From Owenia fusiformis (Eukaryota; Annelida; Polychaeta; Sabellida; Oweniidae), in contig CAIIXF020000004.1 of assembly GCA_903813345.2 (NCBI GenBank), forward strand, positions 3,121,525-3,185,524: a stretch of DNA of 64,000 nucleotides, in the 5' to 3' direction. The position numbers and the translations under genes were made by a program. The notes below the pieces were generated by a model. The model made no database searches and was not told the origin of the DNA. It saw only the letters and a list, made by a program, of their open reading frames with translations. Shown here piece by piece: positions 23,319 to 35,300 of the stretch. Position 1 is the first letter of the stretch; each line of letters begins with the position of its first letter.

Positions 23319-26300
23319 CTATTTGTCATTTAATCGTTGAGAAAATGTGCAACTGATTGATGCATGGTACAATATACATATAGATCGAGCAAAATATATA
23401 GAGCTCAAGCAGTATAATCATTGGTACTCACCTAGTTACGCTGACGATACGTCAGCGTAACAAGATGGAAGAACTTCCGGGTTTCGTCTTCGTTAAGATA
23501 TTTTTATTTCTTGATTTTAAACCACTTATAAGTCCAGTTGTAGACAATAATTTGGCTCAAAGTTGAGGAAGATAGTCTAGTTTGAGAATATACATGCGGT
23601 TTTATGTTTGGTATATTAACGAAGACGCAATTCACATATTTAGTCCCTCGCTTTTGTAACTTTGATGATCTGCATGAGTATTGCTTATGTGACGTTGTCG
23701 AAGACACTTTGTCACGCTGACGAAAGAAATTGTTGATTTTTGGAATGGCATGGGGTATCGAAAGCTCCAGATCCAGGCTCGTAGATTTGTGGCATGTGCG
23801 CGGGGCATTTGCAAAGCTGAATCTGAGATTATGATTCAATATCATGTAATAATTCTCATATTTATTCTTATAATATGTGCATTCCATTCCCTTCCAATAT
23901 TGATACAAAACTGACATCCTATTCACAATTTAATTCATTAGAGGCTCAAATAACTTTGGATGATCTGATAGCGTTATTGGTAGAGCATTGTCTTGGCCTG
24001 ATGACCTCCTGTTATGCACGGGTGGAAACGTGGGGAAACATTTTAATTTTTCAAGAGATCCAATCATCGACAGTTGTGGAAATGCGAAAAGTATTTTCTT
24101 AATGGTCCAATTTCTTCCCTCTCTCACATAAGTTAGCAAGTGTTGATTTGCTCTGTGTAATTTATTGTTGACAACAAACAGAAAGATTCGCCCCCCTTTC
24201 ACGCTTATGAAATTAACTAATTGACTAAAAATAATTCACGCATAGCTAGTCAAATCAGAACATTCACTCATACTAGATAACATTGAACCTAATGAATGTT
24301 GCCTTTTTCGAAGTGATAAACGGATATTTGAGTTAACTTTCAATATCATTCAGGGAATATTAACAAGCTTAGTGCTATTGAACGAACATCAATTTTTAAG
24401 TGTTGTATTGTTGTAGGGATGACAATCCATCTTACCGACTGTCACAAACAGAAGTGACCCTTGCAAAGGGTTCCAATGAAAATATATTATTTTGGGCCAT
24501 TTCATATATTTTAAGTGATATTGTATAAAACATTTTTCAATGTTTGAAAATTATAATCTTATAAATAACATTCTATGTAATAAAACTGTAACTGAAATGG
24601 TCAATACGGAATATGATGCAATACAATGCAGTGCAATATGATGCTATACAATGCAGTGCAATATGATGCAATACAATGCGGTGCAATATGATGCAATACA
24701 ATGCGGTGCAATACAATACAATGCTGTGCAATACAATACAATGCAGTGCAATACAATACAATGCAGTGCAATATAATACAATAAAATACAATGCAGTGCA
24801 ACATAATATAATGCGGTGCAATACAGTACAATATAGTGCAACAAAATACAATGCAGTGCAATACAATACAATTTAGTGTAATTCAATACAATGCGACACA
24901 ATACAGTGCAATACAATACAATGCAGTGCAATACAATGCGGTACAATACAACGTGGTGCAGTGCAATATAATACAATGCAGTGTAATACAATACAATCCA
25001 GTGTAATACAATACAATGCAGTGCAATACAATACAATACAATGCAGTGCAATACAATGTAGTGCACTGTAGCACAATGCAATGCAGTGCAATACAATATA
25101 ATACTGTGCAATACAGTACAATATAGTGCAACAAATTGCAATGCAGTGCAATACAATACGATGCAGTGCAATACAATACAATGCAGTGCAATACAATACA
25201 TTGCAGTGCGATACAATACAATACAATACAATACAATTCAATGCTATGCTATGCTATTCAGTGCAGTACAATGCTATATATGCTATGCCCTGCTGCTATG
25301 CTATCCTGTGCTGTGCTGTGCTGTGCTATGCTATGCTATGTTATGCTATGCTATGCTATGCTATGCTATGAAAAACAGACATGTGCTGACTTTATATATC
25401 CAATATCATGTTAAAATGAACTTTTGGAATTGCTGATGGTTCACTATTATAAAGATGGCATAACTAAACCGAGTAAAATGGTTTGAGTACAAGTTAAATT
25501 TCGAATCAATTTGTATCCGATGTCCCTCATCTTGCCAAATTTTAACCTTACTGCATTTCACACCAAAATGATGGGATCTGTAAATATAGGTTCCTCATTT
25601 CTCGTCGAGTACCTGTCTCTGAACGCTCAGTGCATCACCTTCGTGATTTTAGGACTTTCAGGACTCTCTGAAATAGTTAAACTATGTATTCATTATTGTT
25701 GCCCAACATACGCCGATGTTAATATGGTTCGTCAACGTTACAACAGCTCCAAGTCACACCTTCGTCGGCATAACATTGATCTTACGTCAGCGTAACGAAA
25801 GCGAGGGACTAAATATGTGAATTGCGTCTTCGTCAATGTACCAAACATAGAACCGCCTGCATATTCTCTAACTTAACTATATTCCTCAACTTTGACCCAA
25901 ATTATTGTCCACAACTTGACTTACAAATGGTGTCAAATCGAGGAATAAAAATATCTTACCGAAAACGAATCCCGGAAGTTCTTCCATCTTGTTATGCTGA
26001 CGTATCGTCAGCGTAACCAGGTGAGTACCAGTGATAATACACACAGTATTTAAATCAAACAACAATACGATTTAAAGTAACTTAAGTTTTTTACATTTCA
26101 ACTTCTCAACCAAAAGAAATTGAAATTCCGGGCTGATTTTTAAAAAAAATCTGGGTTATCCGGATATAGTATAAAAACATTCTGGGTTTAATCCAAGCTC
26201 ATTTTTTATTACAATTTCTTGTTTTTCTCTGGGCTGAATTTGAATAGAAAATCCGTATTTTCCGGGTTGGTATGATCTGAATTAATTTGAGCTATATTAT

Positions 26301-29300
26301 ACTAGGTATAGCACATTATCTCCATTATACCAGAACTGAATCAACCTTTCAAGGAGTGAGCATTCAAATGAAACGGACTTGTAACTTTAAATGACGAGAT
26401 TTGTTCGCACACTGCATCTTGGATTTCCAAGGTATGATGTGTTCAAACTGGGAAACGAGTATGCGAACACTGACTACATACAGTAAGTAGGCCTCTAACA
26501 TGAGCTCGATGCTCGCGATGTCAGCGGGGCCTGGATAGACACCTTGGTTAAGTGTGTTAGAAACAGATTATTCTAAACAAATTAATTCAAAGATGACAGT
26601 AAGCTTAAAGTAATAATTATTGAAGTCAAATAAAATGAAAGTTGAATTTAAATGAATTTGAGCAAGTTGATTGTTTCAATATGAAACAGCTAGCAACAGA
26701 AAACAGCGCATTATCGGAGAGCTTACATCGTCTTATTTAATCATAGTTGTATAAGGATTAAAATTAAACGTTCTAGGAGTGTAAAATTGAATGTAATGCA
26801 TTGAACTTACTGTACGTAATAGATGAAAAAATAATTTGTCGGACTGTTAACGTTACGTACGTTTTTTATGATTTAAAATAGTTAGTCACATATACATATC
26901 ATTGGAAAGATTATCTTGTCTTCTTCAATCCCCTTTCTAGCAGAATTTAATTAAACATTCAGGTAGTAATAACATTGAAATATAAACGTTTCTATGGAAC
27001 TTTAGTAAGTGAAACTCCGAACAACTTTATTTCATAGTACAATGGCTATTCTAATTGCAAGGCGACGATCTTCAACTATACAACTATAACTATATTTTAT
27101 CATATCTCTCAAGGCCCCGCCTCTAGTATGAGCTCATTGCTCGCGATGTAAGCGGGAACTTGCTTGCGATATACGGGGCCTGGATAGTCACCGTGTTAAC
27201 AATCAAAGATGCTAAACATACTTTTACGTACACAGGCTATTGTGTAGAACTTTAAAAATGGGTTTCTGTTTTTCCCGGTCTCCCCTATACAAGTACATGG
27301 ATTTTAAACTGGAAACATGAAGAAAGACTTACCAACTGAAGGGAATTTGTTGGATTTCACAGCATTTTCAAAAGGATTATCTTCTTCGACCTTGAGCTTA
27401 CTATCCTCAGTTTCTGGGATCTCTCCTATAAAAATCAATGTTAGATTGATGTGCATGTTTTAATGAGAAATATAGTCCGTCTACTGGGTACATATCATAA
27501 TTAGTAAAACATTGAATTAAGTTAGAAGTATAATTATCACATTGTCTTTCTATTGGAGTACATAGCACACACACGATGGCAGGAAATGTCTTTCTACTGG
27601 GGAACATAAGATCACTTGAAGACAGAAAATGTGACAAATAAGACATTTAGTTCTACTACTGCAGTAGATAGCACAATCTAAAGTTCAAAAATATGTCAGA
27701 ATTTTTTTCAATTTCGATAGCACCATCCTACGGCAGAAAATATTTTGGCACAGAAAGTAAAGATCAATTGCCTAGAGGTGATTTTGTTCTATACTATGTA
27801 TACTGCTATAGGCAAGTTTGCAAAGCGTAAGTGTCGATGACATCACTTTATGTATAAAAGGATAGGTGTCGATATGGTAAACTGAATTCAACAATGTTTT
27901 TCTCTTAAACCATTTATTGAAAACATTCTGGAAAAACACGGTATTTTATGTAATTTTGACTGATTGACAACTATTTAATGCGAAAATTACTTATATATAT
28001 TTTATATAACTGTTTTTGTTAACATTTTCTGGTTTTTAGTGCAATTGGTTTTCGTTCCTTTTTTACCAATTCTTGAGAATGAAATAAAATATCTTTCCGA
28101 AGCTTGTTGCAACAAAATAGCATATACAACATTTTCTTAGACCCCTCAATATTATAGTTATACAAAAGAAGTTTTGGTTGATTTAACAAAAAGTATTCAA
28201 AAAATTTAAAAAATAGATAAAAATCAACCTTTTATTTCATTAACAAGACACTTTTTTTAAATCAACCAAACTTTCCTTTGTACAATTACAATATTGAGAG
28301 ACCTAAACACGTTTTTTGTCATTTTGTACCAATGAGGTCCGGATAGATTTTTCATTTCATTCCGAACATATGATACCAAGAACAAAAGAGGTGTCTGATG
28401 TGTTTTCTAAAACAATATAGAGGAAAGTATATATATTTATTTCAATTCATATTATTACCACCCAATAGATGACCATTAAATTGACAATGAGTAAAAATTT
28501 CAGAATTTTTTGATGACTGGTTTAAGAGAAACGTGTGTTCAAAAAGTTCACCATATCGATGCCCATCCTTTGAAAAGATGGCAGTCTCCAGTAATTGACC
28601 ATACCAAAACATGTTCCTATATTTCCACCTTGCCGGGCCAGTTCTAGGGGTTTTAGGGCTAGTTTAGAAGGCATTCATTCTACTATATCGACCTGACGTC
28701 CAATATTTCACTATATTGCCCTTCGAAATGACGTTATTGTACTATTTTTGCTAAATATGAATAGTATACAAATAGTGACTGCCATTGAGGGCAATAGTGT
28801 AAATTATTTCCCCGAGGGAATATCCTCTACAATGTACTATTCCCGAAGCCGCAGGCTGAGGGAATAGTACATTGTGGAGGATATTCCCAAGGGGAAATCA
28901 TTTACACTATTGCTCGAAATTAGGCAGTCACTATTTATTTTATTATATACCCTATACTGACTCTTGTCCCGTGTCCTCTGCGAAGGCCAAAAAGGCTTAG
29001 AAAGCCCCCTCCCCGGGTCCATTGTTAGCATTATAAGCTGTGCCGTCATCAGATGCTCAACAGAAATTTTTGCCTCTGAGACTCTCACTTGACAAATTCA
29101 ATCGCGTTTAACACGCGGAATAGATTATCATAACACTTGAAATTACACAGACGTATTGAGCTTAGGGAACTTTATACACGTTGCTTATATTGTATCGTTC
29201 ACGCACGTCTGTCATGGTGAACTGAGTTGATTTGTGTTTGTGCTCATCCTCCATTTTTCTGTTTTTCGTCTGCGCAGTGATGATGCGCAGACGTTTCCAA

Positions 29301-32300
29301 GGGTAATAGAACTTGCAATTGTGACGTCAGCGGGCAATAGTTCAAATGTATATTCCCGCTGACGTCACATTTGAGGGAATATAACTTTCCGAGGGAAATA
29401 GTAAATCTATTTCGGAACACGTGACTAGGTATTGACCAATCAGGATTAGTGTTACATATTGGGTATATAATAATATAAAATGGTTATCGCTTCCATATCA
29501 AGTGAGAAATTGACTCACAGAGAATATCCCTTTACAAGGATCGGATGTTCAATTGATAAGTGTAAATTATATTATTACCACCTTGCCGGGCCAGTTCTAG
29601 GGATTTTAGTGCTAGTTGAGAAGGCATTTAAATTGCTATATTGACGTGAGCAATATTGTGTCAGGCGTTAATGACTCTAGTCGGGCAATAACGACATTAT
29701 CCGCCCGGGTATGTTTTCCGGGAAAAGTGATATCGTTCAGTGCGTAAGATTTTCTATTTCAAATTTGCTATTTCAGCCCTGGGCATTAACGGTGGTAATA
29801 ATAGTAATAACGTCATTTCTGCGGGCAAAATAGTGAAATATTGGACATTGGGCCTGCGGCCCTTGATCCAATATTTCACTATATTGCCCTTTGAAATGAC
29901 GTTATTGTACTATTGATCAAAATAATGGCTCACAGTACAGCCCAGTATCTTTCTAACATACATAACATTGACATGATCATGTGATTCTTTTTATCTGAGT
30001 TTAGATATGTTTTCGAATTCTCCAGTAGCAGATGATTTATTTGAGCATCTGTAGCACGATAAAAGTAAGTTATTAAAAGAACTTTTTTAAATCGACAAAA
30101 TGATTGTGATTGCTTAATTTTACTGAACTCGGGTTAACTCAAAGTTCCTGGGGAAATAAAATGGAGTGTTGCACATTTCTATCCAGGGAAGCTTCTCATT
30201 CTTTAGCTCCTCAAACACAACTAGGCAATCAATATTGATCCTACTATAAAATCGATAATCAATACTGATTATCTAGTGTGATCACTGTTGAAGGACATTT
30301 TGAAACGATTTCATAAGATGTTCACGAGCAGCATGTACGGCTTATAACTTATGAATATATTCAGTAGTTTTCTCACATGTTATAGATTATTATATGTTTA
30401 TTGTGTGTTTGTTACTTTCAAAAATAAAAAATTAAAACAGACCAATAACGTAGCTTTGTAGTCTATAGCTCAACATGTTCGACAAACTCGTCGCCGTTAC
30501 CACGGGCCGTAAATAAGATATAACGTGTTTAAAATGTCCCGTATTGAGTTTAAATATTAAGTAAGAATTTTATGGAAAGGGCTTAAGTGGAACAATATCC
30601 TGTTAAATGGACCTGTCCTCTGAAAAGGCTCAGCAAATAAATAAGTGTGCATGTACAAGATGGGCAATAATTAAAAATGGGGCACTTTGTATTTTACCCT
30701 TTCAGAAATTAAGAAATCAGGTGACTAAAATTAGGTGACTGATATGTCCACGTGCACCTTCATCAGAAATTATGGCTCTCAATCTACAAAATGTCCAATT
30801 ATTTACATTATTTATACCATCCTTTGACCTTAGAAAAACATATATTTACACCATGTGTTTGGTGTAAATTCTGCTGTTTACTTACACGGAATACTGCCAA
30901 GGTTACAGATACAAATGATATACAATGGTGACATTTGAATAAAATGAAGAACAGATAGTGAAAAAATGAATTCTACATAAAATGGTAGACAATAGACATT
31001 TAAGAATTCTTTGCAATTTCAATATCCCTTTTTATTTGCCCAAAATGTATGTGTAAATAAAGTGTCTCACCAATCGTATGGGAAGGATTAGATTGTTGAA
31101 CATCTGTAGGCTCTGGTGTTTGTGACTGTCCCTTTGCGATCTGTTCGTCGATGGGCTTATCTGTTGAAAATTAAAATGTTGATTAAATTAAAAAAATGCA
31201 TGATATTGTTTCAGATAATATATTACGTTGTGTCAGATAATGAATAGGTATATGCATTACTGGGCTCCGGTTTCCTGTGTACTCTTCAGTACAGCGATAA
31301 TAAAAAATTGGTGTTTGTGACTGTCCCTTTACGATCTGTTCGTCGATGGGCTTATCTGTTGAAAATTAAAATGTGGATTAGATTTTAAAGATGCATGATA
31401 TTGTTTTAGATAATATCTTAACATTGTGACAGGTAATGAATAGGTATATACATTAACAGGCTCCGGTTTCCTTGTGTATTCTTGCGTATACATATATATG
31501 TACAGCGATATTAAAAATGGAAAGTGGAGAAATATGCTAAAAGCGGTAATTTGAAAAAGCTCAGCTAAATATAATTTTCTATAATATGATATGATAATTT
31601 CTCATCGATCATATTGCTGGATTATAAAAATACTCAAATGCAGAATGATTATTTATAAAAGCCCTGAAAGATTTGAAAAAGCTCAGTTTGAGATTACTAC
31701 AATCATATGATTGATTTAAAGTAATTGTCTACACATCAGTTTAAAGAGAGAATCAGATCTAGCGAGCAGGCGAACAAAACGTTGTTTCAATTTTAGAATA
31801 TTTCGGGCTCATATCATTTCTTGTCTATTTTCTAAAAGTCCCCGAAGTGCACACTTTATATCAGGAAAACTAAAGATTTTCACAATTATGTATTATTTTT
31901 GTTTAAGAATGGTTACCATTCTTATTAATTGAGAGAATTTAAACATTTTCACCCATTTTTGCACTTTGAATCTATAATAATATTGAACAAGCGCAAAAAT
32001 TGGACATTTCATGGAATACTTTGCAATTCCAATAGCTGTTTCTGATGGGCATGCGCCATATTTCTTGTGTCAACCAAAAATAAAACATGAATCACTTGAC
32101 TTGTTATCTGATACATGCAGCCACAAATGTTAAAACTTTATATTGATCAATATCCATGACATTTAGTACTTAAACACTCCTTTAGATAGGATAAGTCTGA
32201 ATGTCCCTTTTTATTTGCCCACTCTGTATATGTAAATATAGTTTCTCACCAATCGTATGGGAAGGATTAGATTGTTGAATATCTGTAGGCTCTTGTGTTT

Positions 32301-35300
32301 GTGACTGTCCCTTTGCGATCTGTTCGTCGATGGGCTTAACTGTTGAAAATTAAAATGTGGATTGAATTTTAAAAAATGCATCATATTGTTTCAGATAATA
32401 TATTATGTTGTGTCAGATAATGGATGGACATATACATTACATTAACAGGCTACAATTTCCTTGTGTTTTCTTGCGTATCAGTACAGTGATAATTAAAAAT
32501 TGAAAATGGAAGGATTATGCTAAAAGCGGTAATATGAAAAAGCTTAGCTTAATATAATTTTCTATAATATGATATGATAATTTATCATCAATCATATGGG
32601 AGAATTATAAAAATACTCAAATGCAGAATGATTATTTATAAAAGCCTTGAAAGATTTGAAAAAGCTCAGTTTGAGATTATTACAATCATATGATTGATTT
32701 AAAGTGTGTGTCTACACATCAGTTTAAAGAGAGAATCAGATCTAGCGAGCAGGCGAACAAAACATTGTTTCAATTTTAGAATATTTCGGGCTCGTATCAT
32801 TTCTTGTCATGTCTATTTTCTAAAACTCCCCGAAGTGCACACTTTATTTCTTGGGAAAACTAGATATTTTTACAATTACGTATTATTCTTGCATAAGAAT
32901 GGTTAACCATTCTTATTACTTAAGTGAATTTAAACATTTTCACCCATTTTTGGACTCTGAATCCATAATAATATAATATTATTAATATAATAATTTTGAA
33001 CAAGCGCAAAAATTGGACATTTCATGGAATACTTTGCAATTCCAATAGCTGTTTCTGATGGGCATGCACCATATTTCTTGTGTCAACCCCAAAAAAACAT
33101 GAATCACTTGACTTGTTATCTGACACATACAGCCACAAATGTTAAAACTTTATATTGATTAATATCCATGACATTTGGTACTTAAACACTCCTTTACATA
33201 AGATATGTCTGAGTGTCCCTTTTTATTTGCCCACTCTGTATATGTAAATATGGTTTCTCACCAATCGTATGAGAAGGATTAGATTGTTGAACATCTGTAG
33301 GCTCTGGTGTTTGTGACTGTCCCTTTGCGATCTGTTCGTCGATGGGCTTATCTGTTGAAAATTAAAATGTGGATTAAATTTTAAAAATGCATGATATTGT
33401 TTCAGATAATATATAACGTTGTGTTAGATAATGGATAGATATATACATTAACAGGCTCCAGTTTCCTTGTGTATTCTTGCGTATCAGTACAGCAATAATT
33501 AAAAATGGAACATGGAAGAATTATGCTAAAAGTGGTAATTCGAAAAAGCTCAGATAAATATAATTTTCTATAATATGATAGTAGCACGGACAGAATTGTT
33601 CAATGGTCACTTTTTCATTAATAACTTTTTTAATATTCGGTATTATCATAGTCTGATCACACATTTGAAAACTAGAGTAAAATTCTGACATACAAAAAAA
33701 TATTTAAGGAAACATCTCTTAATTTATTGATATTATAGGCGTTCATAATATGACTGACGAAAATACATTATTCATCATTTTGCCTCATATTTGTTCAAAA
33801 TGGCCGCATATTTTGTGAATTTGAATGTTCAGTTGAAAGTTAATATTTAAAGATTGTCATAGGACTACAGGGCTATGCTGCCACCGTTACAATCCTGATG
33901 TAATGCAGCAACTGATCAGTCATTAAATACAAGAAGTCAAATCCCTCCAAGGGTATATGAAATCAACTTTATTGAAATGTTCGGGGCTGTGTTCAAGAGG
34001 ATGTGAAAAGGTGGCGCCCCAATGTGCGGGATGTGATGAGAGTAGGTCCTTAATCTTTTCAAGAGCTCGAAACAGCCATCTCAGAGGCAATTGAAAAGCT
34101 TAAGAACAATTCACATGCATGCCAAGGATGGGTAAAGAGGTGTGTGACTGGGAAAGATATTGCAAAATGTGGCAGTATGACTCTATAGTTGCACAGGTTC
34201 AACAAACTAGGGTTGCTAATCCACTACGAGTAACAATGGAATGGCCAAAAAACTTGGAGTGCTGCGACCTTACCAATATACTGTACATACAATGTATAAA
34301 CCTTTTTAAGTGCTGGTATACATACAAGTCAATTTAAAACAAAGGGTTATAAATGCAGTTACCTCATACCTCATACCAAGACAGCAGTCTACATGATTTT
34401 GTAGGCCTATGAGATTTCTAAAATATTAACTTTAATTTCAACTGATCATTCAAACCACAAAACATGCCGCCGTTTTTGAACAAATATGAGACAAAATGGT
34501 GAATTATGTATTTGTGTCACTCATACTATGAACGCCTGTAATATCAATGAATTAAGAGATGTTCCTTATATATAATTTTTGTATGTTAGAATTTTACTCT
34601 AGTTTTCAAATATGTAATCCGATTTTGATAATACTGAAAGTTAAAGAGGTTATTAAAGAAAAAGTGACCATTGAGCAATTCTGTCCGGGCTACTATGATC
34701 ATTTCTCAATCATATGGGAGGATTATAAAAATACTCAAATGCAGAAGGATTATTTATAAAAGCACTGTAAGATTTGAAAAAGCTCAGTTCTACATTATTA
34801 CAATCATATGATTGATTTAAAGTGTGTGTAGTGTGTGTCTACACATCAGTTTAAAGAGAGAATCAGATCTAGCGAGCAGTCGAACAGAACAATTCTAGAA
34901 TATTTCTGGCTCATATCATTTTGTTGTCATGTCTATTTTCTAAAAATCCCCGAAGTGCACACTTTATTTCAGGAAAACTAAAGATTTTTACAAAAAAGTA
35001 TTATTTTTTGTATAAGAATGGTTACCCATTTCGCACTTTGAATCCATAAAAATATAATATAATTATTATAATAATATTGAACAAGCGCAAAAATTGGACA
35101 TTTCATGGAATACTTTGCAATTCCAATAGCTGTTTCTGATGGGCATGCACCATATTTCTGGTGTCTACCAAAAATAAAACATGAATCACTTGACTTGTTA
35201 TCTGATACATACAGCCACAAATGTTAAAACTTTATATTGATTAATATCCATGGCATTTGGTACTTAAAGTGTCTCACATATTCGATCAAAATTTGCCATG

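Larger units (their letters stand above)
3436..30138. repeat. Duplicated block A
   Basis: Collinear with 40249-63663 from CATCAAAGTTTGTGAAAATG (3436/40249) to AATTTTACTGAACTC (about 30117/63648). The offset drifts because of copy-specific insertions. The left edge falls in a dynein intron just before the exon at 3489. Confidence 0.9.

Noticed and set aside
24573-25436. Overlapping long open frames on both strands, rich in Cys/Ile/Leu/Tyr or Asn/Gln/Met
   Set aside because: They are the translation of a microsatellite with few stop codons; no frame is favoured and there are no splice or start signals.
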